From Sitta carolinensis (taxonomy: Eukaryota > Chordata > Aves > Passeriformes > Sittidae), in contig CM063309.1 in the NCBI GenBank assembly GCA_032173965.1, forward strand, positions 2,055,564-2,119,563: a DNA stretch of 64,000 bases. Reading direction: 5' to 3'. The position numbers and the translations under genes are program-made. The notes beneath the pieces are model-generated. The model did not search any database. It was not told the DNA's origin and was given only the letters and a program-made list of their open reading frames with translations. This document shows positions 53,289-63,995 of the stretch, piece after piece (the first letter of the stretch is position 1; every line of letters begins with the position of its first letter).

Positions 53289-55444
53289 ATGCACTGGTCA
53301 CCAGAGCATGCCCAGTCCCTGAACCAGTGGCCGGAGCAGCACCTGGACGTTTCCTCCACCACCTCCTCCCCAGCCCACAAACCCGACCTGTACCCCAGCA
53401 CCCGCCAGCGCTTCAACTACGCCTGGGCCAACGATGACATCTCTGCTCTCACGGCCTCCAACCTGCTCAAGAGGTACGCCGAGAAGTACTCGGGGGTGCT
53501 GGAGGCGCCCTACGAGCGCCCGGCGCTCGGAGCCTTCGGGGACGGCGCCTTCGGCCCCGTGAACGGCCAGAAAGGCGACGGCGAGCCCTGGCCGGGGGCT
53601 CACGGCTCGGAGGGCGCCTTCCCGCTGCCCCCCATCCACGATGGGCTGGCGGGGGCCAAGGCCGTGGTGCCCCCCGCCGTGCCCGCCGGCAGCGGGGCCA
53701 TCGGGCTGGGCGGCTCGCCGGTGGTCTCTGCCAACCTCAGCGAGCCCGTGTACCCCGGTAACTCCTGCGGGGCGGCGGCCGCGGGCTCCGGGGCGCTGGG
53801 GGCGGCTCAGGAGTATCCCGCAGGTTACGGCGGAGCCTACTTGCCCTCCGGCTACTGCACGCAGCCGGCGGCTGCTCTGCCCCCTCCGCACCCGCCCGCC
53901 CTGCACAGCTCGGGGCTGCTGCAGCCGCCGCATCCCTCGCCCGCCCTGGTGCCCCCGGGCTACGGCTCCTCGGGGCCCGTGTACAACTACGCCGCCGGCA
54001 GCTACCCGCCGCAGCCGGGCTACGGGGGCATCCACCCGCCTCACCCCTCGGCATCCTACCTGCCCTCGGGCATCGCCGCGCCCACCCCCATCCCGGCGCC
54101 GCCGCCCACCGCCCGCCCGCCCGGCGTGCCCGGCTACGGCTACCAGGGCCCCGGGCTGGGCGCCCTGGCCGTGCCGCCGCTGGGCACCGAGGCGGCGGGC
54201 ACGCTGAAGAGGAAGGCGTTCGACATCGGCGGCGACGACGACGGCGAGGGCAGGTATCGCAAATACAGCTACGAGCAGCCAAAGTCGCCCTATCCCCTGC
54301 CGGACAACGGCGAGTGCCGGGGCAACGGCTTCGGCGGCGGGGGCGAGTCCCCGCAGGTGGCCTTCAAGCCGGGCAAGCGGCCGGGGGGCGCGGGGGGCGC
54401 CGAGGAGCACGGCGGCAAGTACGGCGGGCAGCAGCTGAAGGGGGTGGTCTCGCCCCCTTACGGTTCCAGGGACCCTCCCTTCGAGAAGTTCAGCCCCCGC
54501 TAGCCAACGGCGAGCGGCCGGCCGAGCCCGGAGCCCCCTTCCCGCTGCGGTTGCCCCCCAAAGCGCTGGCGTTCGCGCCGCTGGACGAGCAGCCCAAGAA
54601 GGTGGACCCGCTGCTGCTGGAGCTGGTGAACACCAAGGTGGTGGAGCGGGGCCCGCCCGTGCAGTGGTCGGACATCGCCGGGCAGGGCTCGGTGAAGGCG
54701 GCCATCGAGGAGGAGCTGCTGTGGCCCATCCTGCGGCCGGGCTCGTACGGCGGCCAGAGCCACCCGCTGCGCACGCTGCTGCTCTTCGGGCCCCGCGGCA
54801 CGGGCAAGACGCTGCTGAGCCGCTGCATCTCCACGCAGCTGGGCTCCACGCTGCTGCGCCTCAGCGGAGCCACGCTGCTCTCCACCTGGAAAGCCGAGGC
54901 CGAGAAGATCCTGCAGACCGTCTTCTTCGTGGCCAGCTGCCGGCAGCCCGCCGTGGTGCTCATCACCGAGGCCGACTCCTTGCTGGCGGCCGACGGCGGC
55001 CAAGCCGGCAACCTCAAATCCCAGCTGCTCGCCTACCTGGACGACGTGGCCAGCTCCTCGGAGCAGAACGTGGTGGTCATCGGCACCACGGCGCGGCCGG
55101 GCAGCATGGACGAGGCTTCGCACCGGCGCTTCGGCACTCGCCTCTACATTCGCCCGCCCGACGGCGCCGCTCGCCGCCTGATCCTGCGCCAAGCGCTGGC
55201 GCAGCAGAGCTGCTGCCTCAGCGACAGGGAGCTGGCGGCCCTGGCGCAGCGCACCGAGAGCTTCTCCGGGGCCGAGCTGCTGCGGCTGTGCCAGCACGCC
55301 GGGGCCGCTCGCCGAGCGCTGCCCGGGCCGCCCGGCTCCTTCCAGGAGCTGGAGAAGGCGTTCTGCAAGGTGCGCCCCGCCGCCTCGCAGAAGGAGCTGG
55401 ACTTGTTCCTGGAGTGGGATAAGATGTACGGCACCAGGCACTGA
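53289..55444 (+). CDS. FIGNL2: FIGNL2, fidgetin-like 2 AAA+ ATPase, with one frameshift
   Basis: Fidgetin-family proteins are meiotic-clade AAA+ ATPases linked to microtubule severing. The start is ATG at 53289, just inside an exon whose acceptor (TGCCCAG) ends at 53277. The N-terminus MHWSPEHAQSLNQWPEQHLD and ISALTASNLLKRYAEKYSGV are diagnostic of FIGNL2. A Pro/Gly/Tyr-rich linker contains LKRKAFDIGG, followed by the AAA domain with GPPVQWSDIAGQ, Walker A GPRGTGKT (about residue 501) and the C-terminal ELDLFLEWDKMYG. The Walker B position reads VVLITEAD (about residue 559), not the usual DE pair; fidgetins are known to deviate here. The frame breaks at a run of five C (54494-54498): one extra C would join FSP to PLANGE and give about 718 residues. 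I infer a base-calling error, as the AAA half is otherwise intact. Confidence 0.93.
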
Positions 55445-55477
55445 TGGCGGGGGCTGGGGGCTGCCCCTTCGAGAGGG

Positions 55478-55770
55478 CGTGGAGCCCTCCTTGTCTTCCT
55501 CCTCGCCCTCTTCCTCCTCGTCCTCGTCCTCTTCATCCTCCTTCTCCGTCCTCTCCTCTCCTCCCCTCCTCCTCTCTTCCTCCCTCTCTTCTCGTCCTCT
55601 TCCATCCTCCTCTCCTCCTTCCTCCTCCTCCTCTCCTCTCCTCTTCTCTCTCCTCCTCCTCTTCATCCTCCTTCCTCCTCCTCCTCCTCTCCTCTCCTCT
55701 CTCCTCCTCCTCCTCCTCCTCCTCCTCCTCCTCCTCCCCTCCTCCTCCTCCTCCTCCTCCTCCTCCTCGC
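55478..55770. repeat. (CCT)n-rich array in the FIGNL2 3'UTR
   Basis: Imperfect 'tcctcctcc' runs beginning about 35 bases after the stop codon. Confidence 0.93.
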
Positions 55771-56944
55771 CCCCCGTCCCTCCCCCTGCCCTTTTTTTCG
55801 GGCTCCCCCCGGGATTTTCCGCGCTGTTTTTTTTCTCGGGGAGCCTCGCCCACGACTCAGGATTATTTATTATTTTTCCCGACCCTCCCTCCGTGCCTGC
55901 AGCGGCGATGCCGGCGGGACCCCGGGGGATTCCCGGCGTCGGGATCCGATTCAGGAGCTCCAAAAGCTTTATTGTTGGGTTTTTTTCTAGGTTTTGGTGG
56001 GTTTTTTTAATATTTTTTAATTTGCCTTTATTATTATTCTCAACAGAAATACCTCGGGTGTCTTTGGAGCCCCTGCTCACCTCGATCAGGGAAAGGGGGA
56101 GCTGGGGCAGACGCCCAAACCCAGGGAATTTCACCCCAAAACGAGGAGGTTGCCCCCCAAACCAGGGGCTCAGACCCCAAACCGCCCCCAAAACCGGGGG
56201 GGGTTTGGAGTAAAATGCTGTAGATTGTTGAATATCCTAGACTTGGGTTTTTATTTTTGTAAGGTCTGTAGTGGTTTTTTTTGTTCCTTTGTTGTTTTTG
56301 GGTTTTTTTTTTTCTTTTTAACTACTCAGGAAAAGAATTACCTCAGAAAAAACTAAAGAATGTTTGTTTTTTTTTTAAAAAAAACCACTTTTTATCTTCT
56401 CAGAAAAGGAAAAAGGAGATTTTTTTAAAGAGTTTTCCGACCTGGGACAAAGCTGCCTCCTTCATTTGCTTCCAAAGGGGGTGAAGAAAGGAAGAAATAA
56501 AAGGAAAAATAAACTTGAAGCTGTTACAAAGAATGAAATTTGAATGTATTTCAGGTGCTTTCCACATATATTATGCCATAATTTTATTTGAAATTTTGTT
56601 GGTTTGGTTTTTTTTTGGGTTTTTTTTAACACCGTTGTAGCGTTTGGTGGAGTAACGTGTCTTCAGTGGGAATTTTAGTGCTGTAGGTTGGGAGCTGTCG
56701 CTGGCACCACTTTTTGGAGCAGATTGGGCAAACCACCTTCCCCCCAAAAAAAATAAAACCCAGCCCAGCAGGGCTGAGCCAGGGGCTTTGCACAGAGCGG
56801 GACCCCCCCAGCCCCCTCTTTAGTGGGGGTTTCCCCATTCAAAAAAATATAAAAATAATTAATTTTTATTATTTTCGTGCTCTAAAGGCTCCCCCCTTAG
56901 AGCAGCCCCCCAAAACCTCAGGGTCTGCACGTGCAGAGAGAACA

Positions 56945-57850
56945 GATCCCTCACAGGGGCTCCCCCCAGAGGGATTTTCCCAATTTTTCCTGATTGTTTT
57001 CCCCAGTCACAGGGGCTCCCCCCAGAGGGATTTTCCCAATTTTTCCTGATTTTTTTCCCAGTCACAGGGGCTCCCCCAGAGGGATTTTCCCAATTTTTCC
57101 TGATTTTTTTCCCAGTCACAGGGGCTCCCCCCCAAGAGGGATTTTCCCAATTTTTCCTGATTTTTTTCCCCAGTCACAGGGGCTCCCCCCAAGAGGGATT
57201 TTCCCAATTTTTCCTGATTTTTTTCCCAGTCACAGGGGCTCCCCCCCAGAGGGATTTTCCCAATTTTTCCTGATTTTTTTCCCAGTCACAGGGGCTCCCC
57301 CCCAAGAGGGATTTTCCCAATTTTTCCTGATTTTTTCCCAGTCACAGGGGCTCCCCCCCCAGAGGGATTTTCCCAATTTTTCCTGATTTTTTCCCCAGTC
57401 ACAGGGGCTCCCCCCCCAGAGGGATTTTCCCAATTTTTCCTGATTTTTTCCCCAGTCACAGGGGCTCCCCCCAAGAGGGATTTTCCCAATTTTTCCTGAT
57501 TTTTTCCCCAGTCACAGGGGCTCCCCCCCCAGAGGGATTTTCCCAATTTTTCCTGATTTTTTCCCCAGTCACAGGGGCTCCCCCCCAAGAGGGATTTTCC
57601 CAATTTTTCCTGATTTTTTTCCCAGTCACAGGGGCTCGCCCCCAGAGGGATTTTCCCAATTTTTCCTGATTTTTTTCCCAGTCACAGGGGCTCCCCCCCA
57701 AGAGGGATTTTCCCAATTTTTCCTGATTTTTTCCCCAGTCACAGGGGCTCCCCCCCAGAGGGATTTTCCCAATTTTTCCTCATTGTTTTCCCCAGTCACA
57801 GGGGCTCCCCCCCAGAGGGATTTTCCCAATTCTTCCTGATTTTTCCCCAG
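56945..57850. repeat. 55-58 bp minisatellite in the FIGNL2 3'UTR
   Basis: Sixteen copies, each with 'cacaggggctcccccc', 'agagggattttcccaa' and 'tttttcctgatttttt'. Copies differ mainly in homopolymer lengths. Confidence 0.96.
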
Positions 57851-57916
57851 TTTCCTATCGCATCCAGGGCATTACCTTCACCTCCCACCTCCAAAAAGTC
57901 GTGCTGGGTTCCTGAA

Positions 57917-57919
57917 GAC

Positions 57920-57956
<37 letters not shown>
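57917..57956. repeat. (ATT)n microsatellite
   Basis: Pure 'attatt' run of about 40 bp. Confidence 0.95.
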
Positions 57957-58170
57957 CCTATTTGTACACTCTCTGTAACCATTTCTACCTCATTTTGCAA
58001 CGTATTGTACATGAAAGTATTTAATTCATGTCTTGTCGATGTCTGAGACAAAAACGAGCTCTAGGGCTGGGACGGTCTACCTCAAGAAATGCTGTATTTT
58101 AAAAACAAAAAAAAAAAAAAAAGGAGAAAAAAAGGAAAAAAAAAAAAAAAAAAAGAAAATATTACACAGT

Positions 58171-58176
58171 ATTAAA
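58171..58176 (+). terminator. FIGNL2: Candidate FIGNL2 poly(A) signal ATTAAA
   Basis: ATTAAA in AT-rich context, followed after about 25 bases by a G/T-rich stretch suited to a downstream element. Confidence 0.45.
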
Positions 58177-58211
58177 GAGATTACCTGAACGACTTGGGGG
58201 GCGTCCCTTGA

Positions 58212-59335
58212 AATCCAAGGTTGGGGGGTCTGGGGGTGTTGGGGAGGGGGCTCTGGGGGTTTGGGGGTGTTGGGGAGGGGGTCTGGGGGTGCTGGGAGGG
58301 TCTGAGGGTGCAGGGGGGGCGTTGCTGGGGTTGGGGGCTCTGGGATGTTGGGGAGGGGGCTCTGGGGGGGTTGTGGGGTGGTGTTGGGGAGGCTGTTCTG
58401 GGTGGGTTGGGGGTGTTGGAGGGGATGGGGGGCTCTGGGGGGGTCTGGGGGTGCAGGGGGTCGTGTTGGGTGTGGGGTCTGGGGGTGTTGGGGAGGGGGC
58501 TCTGGCGGTGCTGGGGTCGGGGGTGCTGGGGGCTGCTGCTGGGGGGGGCTCTGGGGGTGTTGGGGAGAGGGGGCTCTGGGGGGCTCGGGGGGTCTGTTGG
58601 GAGGGGCTCTGGGGGGAGGCTTTGGGGGCTCTGGGGGTGTTGGGGAGGGGGCTCTGGGGGCTCTGGGGGTGTTGGGAAGGGGCTCTGGGGCTGGGGCTCT
58701 GGGGGTGTTGGGGAGGGGGCTCTGGGGGCTCTGGGGGTGCTGGGGGGCGCTGCTGCTGCTGGAGGGGTCTGGGGATGCTGGGGGTCTGGGGGTGTTGGGG
58801 AGGGGGCTCTGCTTGGGCTGGGAAGGGGCTCTGGGGGGCTTTGGGGGTGTTGGGGGTGGGTTGGGTGAGGGGCTCTGGGGGCTCTGGGGGGCTCTGGGGG
58901 GCTCTGGGGGTGTTGGGGAGGGGGCTCTGGGGGTTCTGGGGGGCTGGGGGGGGCTGCTGGGGCTGGAGGGGTCTGGGGGTGTTGGGGAGGGGGCCCTCTG
59001 GGGGCTCTGGGGGGCTCTGGGGGTGTTGGGGTGTTGGGGAGGGGGCTCTGGGGGCTCTGGGGGGCTCTGGGGGGCTCTGGGGGTGTGGGGAGGGGGCTGG
59101 GGGTTCTGGGGGGGCTTGGGGCGGGGCTGGGGTGTTGGGAGGGGCTCTGGTGGGGTCTGGGGGTGTTGGGGGGGGGCTCTGGGGGCTCTGGGGGGCTCTG
59201 GGGGTGTTGGGGGCTGTTGGGGGGGGCTCTGGGGGCGGTTCTGGGGGTCTGTCTGGGGTTGGGGAGGGGCTCTGGGCTCTGGGGGCTCTGGGGGTTGGGG
59301 AGGGGGCTCTGGGGGCTCTTGGAGGGTCCGGGAGG
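58212..59335. repeat. G-rich minisatellite 'ggggctctgggggtgttggg'
   Basis: About 50 copies of 16-30 bp with dense G runs between FIGNL2 and the TMDD1-like gene. All frames on both strands are open by composition. Confidence 0.97.
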
Positions 59336-59469
59336 GCTCACACAGGTTTGGAACCCCGAGGGGAGGGGGCGTGGGGGTGATGGGGAAGAGGAAGGGGGGT
59401 AGGGATGGTGGGGGAGGGTGGGCAGGGGTCCGGTGGGACCCCCAGGCCGGAGGGGACACGGTGGCAGCC

Positions 59470-60295
59470 CCGGTGCCATCCCTGTAACATCCCCGGTGCC
59501 ATCCCGTAACATCCCCGTGCTATCCCGGTGCAAATCCCGGTGCCATCGCGTGCCATTCCTGGTGCCACCCCCGTGCATCCCCGGTGCCATCCCGTTGCCA
59601 ATCCCAGTGCCAATTCTGGGTGCCAATCCCTGTGCAAATCCCGGTGCCAATCCCTGTGCTAATCCCGTTACCATCCCGTTACCATCCCGGTGCCATCCCG
59701 TTTCTATCCCTGTGCCATCCCCTTACCATCCCGTTGCCATCCCCTTACCATCCCGTTGCCATCCCGTTACCATCCCGTGCCATCCCGTTGCCATCCCGGT
59801 GCCAATCCCGTTACCATCCCGTTGCCATCCCCTTACCATCCCGTTACCATCCCGGTGCCAATCCGTTACCATCCCGTTACCATCCCTGCCATCCCATTAC
59901 CATCCCGTTACCATCCCGGTGCCAATCCCGTTGCCATCCCGTTGCCATCCCGGTGCCATCCCGTTACCATCCCGTTACCATCCCGGTGCCAATCCCGTTA
60001 CCATCCCGGTGCCAATCCGTTACCATCCCGTTACCATCCCGTTGCCATCCCGGTGCCATCCCGTTGCCAATCCCGTTACCATCCCGGTGCCAATCCCGTT
60101 ACCATCCCGTTACCATCCCGTGCCAATCCCGTTACCATCCCGTTACCATCCCGTGCCAATCCCGTTGCCATCCCGTTGCCATCCCGTTTCCATCCCGTGC
60201 CATCCCGTTACCATCCCGTTACCATCCCGTTACCATCCCGTTACCATCCCGGTGCCATCCCGGTGCCAATCCCGTTGCCATCCCGTTGCCATCCC
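59470..60295. repeat. Minisatellite 'ccatcccgttaccatcccgt'
   Basis: About 75 copies of a 10-12 bp unit, directly upstream of the TMDD1-like gene. Confidence 0.97.
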
Positions 60296-60407
60296 CGGGG
60301 TGTGGCACTGCACAGCGGTCCCGGCCGCCGCCCCGGGCCCGTCTGTGAGGTCAGGGCGGTTCCACTGCCCGGAGCCCCCGAGGCCGCCAGGTGAGCCCGC
60401 GCTGGCC

Positions 60408-61276
60408 ATGCTGGCACACCTGGGCCTCGCCCTGCTCCTGCTGGCCCTGCGCGCCCGCGGCCAGGACTCGGTGGCCGCCAACGTGGGTCGCCACAGCATG
60501 GCTCGCATCGGCCAGCTGCTGACCAGCCCCGAGTGCCGGCAGCTGCAGGCGGAGCTGAACAGCCCCGAGGAGGAGCCGGAGCTGCAGGAGCCGGGAGCGG
60601 AGATGGAGAAGCCCGGAGCGGAGCTGGAGGAGCCCGGAGCTCGCTCCAGCCGAGCAGCCCCCAGGACGAGCCCAGAGCAGATCTGGAGGAGCCCGGAGCT
60701 CGCTCCCAGCCGAGCAGCCCCCAGGACGAGCCCAGAGCGGATCTGGAGGAGCCCGGAGCTCGCTCCCAGCCGAGCAGTCCCCAGGACGAGCCCGGAGCGG
60801 ATCTGGAGGAGCCCGGAGCTCGCTCCCAGCCGAGCAGCCCCGTTCGCCGCCGCGGCCGCAGCCGCCGCCGCCGGGGATGCTCGGAAGCGCTGCTGCTCTG
60901 GCTGCAGAGGGCCGGAGAAGAGACCACCTGGGACCGCCTGGTGCGAGCCCTGCAGAACATCGGCCGCTCCGACATCGCCCGGGAGCTGGGGAAGAACCTG
61001 AACCAGGACCGGAGCCTGGAGCTGCGCAGGAACGTGGAGGGCTACAGGGGCAGCGTGCAGCACCTGAGCTCGGCGCAGCTGCAGCCGCGGGGCAGGAGGG
61101 CTCCGCTGCCCACCGATCTGCTCTTCCAGCGGCTCCGGCCAGCCCGGTACAGCCCCAGCCTCCTGGGCTGGCTGCGGCCGCTGCTGCTGGGCGTGCTGGG
61201 CGCCTTCGCGGGCTCCGCGCTGCTCACGGGCACGACCGTGTACTTCTGCCACTGGCGGAGGCTGCTGGGCGCCTGA
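60408..61276 (+). CDS. TMDD1: TMDD1-like signal peptide / death-domain / transmembrane protein, one-base deletion
   Basis: The ATG at 60408 begins a hydrophobic signal peptide (LGLALLLLALRARGQ). A short conserved segment follows (SMARIGQLLTSPECRQLQ), then an acidic region with three 60-bp tandem repeats encoding PSSPQDEPRADLEEPGARSQ-type units. The next part, TTWDRLVRALQNIGRSDIAR to LNQDRSLELRRN, has the helix pattern of a death domain. A hydrophobic C-terminal segment (PLLLGVLGAFAGSALL) and a short tail end at TGA 61274-61276. The first repeat copy has 'gctccagcc' where the others have 'gctcccagcc'; this missing C near 60,645 shifts the frame, and restoring it gives about 289 residues. The name is from domain order and memory of the family and is less certain than the other two genes. 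Confidence 0.6.
60630..60845 (+). repeat. 60-bp coding tandem repeat
   Basis: Three copies plus a partial one, containing 'cagccgagcagcccccagga' and 'gatctggaggagcccggag'. The period equals twenty codons, so length changes of whole units would keep the frame. Confidence 0.92.
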
Positions 61277-61299
61277 GAAGTGAAAGGGGAGCCAGTAAA

Positions 61300-61490
61300 G
61301 CCTCCCGGAGGGGTTGACATGCAGAGATGGGCTCCTGTGTTCTCTCGGGCTCAGCCTTGGCTCGTCCGGGGGTGTGGTGGTCACCGGCCAGCAGCAGGGA
61401 AGGGTTGGCATCCAGAGACGGGCTCTGTGTGTTCGTCCAGACTCGTCTTTGGCTCGTCCGGGGGCGTGGTGGCCACTGGCCAGCACCATC
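61300..61490. repeat. Direct duplication of about 98 bp
   Basis: Two copies containing 'cttggctcgtccgggggtgt' and 'ggccagca', just downstream of the TMDD1-like stop codon. Confidence 0.8.
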
Positions 61491-61494
61491 AGCC

Positions 61495-62470
61495 CCAGAT
61501 GCTGTTCTGGAGCTGTCCCAGTCCGGCACTGGGGCTCTCCCAGTCTGGCACTGGGTGCTGGAGCTGTCCCAGTCTGGCACTGGGGCTCTCCCAGTCCGGC
61601 CCTGGGTACTGGAGCTGTCCCAGTCTGGCACTGGGTACTGGAGCTGTCCCAGTCTGGCACTGGAGCTGTCCCAGTCTGGCACTGGTACTGGAGCTGTCCC
61701 AGTCTGGCACTGGGTACGGGAGCTGTCCCAGTCTGGCACTGGGTACTGGAGCTGTCCCAGTCTGGCACTGGGTACGGGAGCTGTCCCAGTCTGGCACTGG
61801 AGCTGTCCCAGTCTGGCACTGGGTACTGGAGCTGTCCCAGTCTGGCACTGGGTACGGAGCTGTCCCAGTCTGGCACTGGAGCTGTCCCAGTCTGGCACTG
61901 GTACTGGAGCTGTCCCAGTCTGGCACTGGAGCTGTCCCAGTCTGGCACTGGGTACTGGAGCTGTCCCAGTCTGGCACTGGGTACTGGAGCTGTCCCAGTC
62001 TGGCACTGGGTACTGGAGCTGTCCCAGTCTGGCACTGGGTACGGGAGCTGTCCCAGTCTGGCACTGGCTGCTGGAGCTGTCCCAGTCTGGCACTGGGTAC
62101 TGGAGCTGTCCCAGTCTGGCACTGGGTACTGGAGCTGTCCCAGTCTGGCACTGGTACGGGAGCTGTCCCAGTCTGGCACTGGGTACTGGAGCTGTCCCAG
62201 TCTGGCACTGGGTACGGGAGCTGTCCCAGTCTGGCACTGGCTGCTGGAGCTGTCCCAGTCTGGCACTGGTGCTGGGCTCTCCCAGTCCGGCCCTGGTACT
62301 GGAGCTGTCCCAGTCTGGCACTGGGTACGGGAGCTGTCCCAGTCTGGCACTGGAGCTGTCCCAGTCTGGCACTGGGTACTGGAGTTGTCCCAGTCCGGCA
62401 CTGGGGCTCTCCCAGTCCAGCCCTGGAGCTGTCCCGGTCCGGCCCTGGGTGCTGGAGCTCCCCAGGGTGA
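61495..62470. repeat. 27-29 bp minisatellite 'ggagctgtcccagtctggca'
   Basis: About 37 copies with 'ctgggtact' or 'ctgggtacgg' spacers. Very homogeneous, so recently expanded. Confidence 0.97.
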
Positions 62471-62665
62471 GGATGGAGCTGGGCAAAGCCCCCTCATCCC
62501 CGGGTCCAGCAGGTTTGGAACCCCAGGAGGGGCTGGGGGTGATGGGGAAGGCGCTGGGAATGCTGTGGGTGGATGGGCAGGGGTACAGCGGGGCAGTTGG
62601 GACCCCCAGGGGGTTGGGGGGCGGCTCAGGAAACAGAACGACAGGGCAGCCGGGAGAAGTCGTTA

Positions 62666-63300
62666 AAACAAGATGGACAGAGCTCTTTATTGCAAATTCC
62701 AAAGTAAAAAGATGGACAGTACAAAGGAACTCAAAGTTCAGCCGCGGAACCCCCAGCCCGGCCTTCCTCCATCCTCCTCCTCCTCCAATTCCTCCATCCT
62801 CCTCCTTCTCCTCCAATTCTTCCATCCTCCTCCTCCTCCAATTCCTCCTCCTCCTCTCCCCCGGGCAGAGCAGAGCGAGAGGAAAACGGGGCTGGAAGGG
62901 GAGCGCGAAAACCGGGCGGGGGTCGGGGGGAGAACGAGGGTCGGGGGACCCTCCCAGCAGCGGGTCTGTCCCCCCTGAGCCCCCCTCACACCCCCAGGAC
63001 CCTCAGAGCAGCGGGTTTGTCCCCCCCGAGCCCCCCACTCAGTCAGGACCCTCTCCCGAAGCCTCCTGTGAGGTCGGGAAGGAGCCGCCGCAATTCCAGC
63101 CTGGGACAACTGGGACTGCTCCCCTCTGCTCCCAGTTAAACCAGTTAAAGCAGTGGGAGACACTGGGTGGGGGGGTACAGGGGGGCGCAGCCCCGCTCCG
63201 GGTTTGCTTTGAGCGGCCTCAGCCGAGCAGCAAAATCCACATTGGTCGGATAAAGCCGAACTGGCGATCAGCTCTGGAAAAGAATCGCCAAACTCGAATT
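62666..63300 (-). other. Possible 3' end of a minus-strand gene
   Basis: TTTATT at 62686-62691 is AATAAA on the minus strand, with T/G-rich sequence about 10-20 bases downstream (TCTTGTTTT). Upstream on the minus strand lies complex, non-repetitive sequence with frequent stops, compatible with a 3'UTR. No exon could be identified. Confidence 0.35.
62755..62870. repeat. (CCT)n-rich stretch 'cctcctcctccaattcctcc'
   Basis: Four to five copies of a 24-30 bp unit. Confidence 0.9.
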
Positions 63301-63514
63301 TAATTTAAAAGCAATTCCTGGCGCCCGGGATTTGAGCCGGGGTTAAACCCGCCTCGGGTGGGGCTCAAACCCAGCTCAGCCCCTCCTGCTGCTGGGGGGG
63401 TCTGGGGGGCAGGGGAGGGGTCCCGGACCCCAATTCCTGGAGAGCAGGAACCCCCAGGTGAGCCCAGTCCTGCCGGGGAGACCCCGGGACCTGGAGGGTT
63501 AATGTTGGGGGGGA

Positions 63515-63995
63515 ATCTGGGGGGCACTGGGAGCACTGGGGGGCACTGGGGGGCACTGGGGGGAACTGGGGGGATTGGGGGGACACTGGGGGCACTGGGG
63601 AGCACTGGGAGAACTGGGGGGCACTGGGGGGAACTGGGGGCACTGGGGGACACTGGGGGGCACTGGGGGAACTGGGGGAACTGGGGGGCACTGGGGGGAA
63701 CTGGGGGCACTGGGAGCACTGGGGGACACTGGGGGGATTGGGGGGACTGGGGGAACTGGGGGGCACTGGGGGCACTGGGGGGATTGGGGGGACTGAGGGA
63801 ACTGGGGGCACTGGGGGCACTGGGGATGGGACACTGGGGGCACTGGGGGCACTGGGGGCACTGGGGAGCACTGGGGGCACTGGGGGCACTGGGGGGACAC
63901 TGGGGCACTGGGAGCACTGGGGGACACTGGGGGGATTGGGGGGCACTGGGAGCACTGGGGGGGGGGACTGGGGGGGCACTGGGGACACTGGCATG
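63515..63995. repeat. G-rich minisatellite 'cactgggggcactggggg'
   Basis: Units of 10-13 bp with dense G runs, continuing to the window edge. Confidence 0.96.

Larger units (their letters stand above)
55445..58200 (+). other. FIGNL2: FIGNL2 3'UTR
   Basis: No other gene starts here and the sequence runs through U-rich stretches to AATAAA-type signals near 56,495-56,510 and an ATTAAA at 58,171-58,176. The late signal follows an A-rich stretch (58,108-58,155). Which site is used cannot be told from sequence. The UTR contains a CCT array and a 55-58 bp minisatellite. Confidence 0.55.

Noticed and set aside
53298..54410. Minus-strand 370-codon frame opposite FIGNL2
   Set aside because: It is the antisense of a conserved FIGNL2 coding exon and has no family resemblance.
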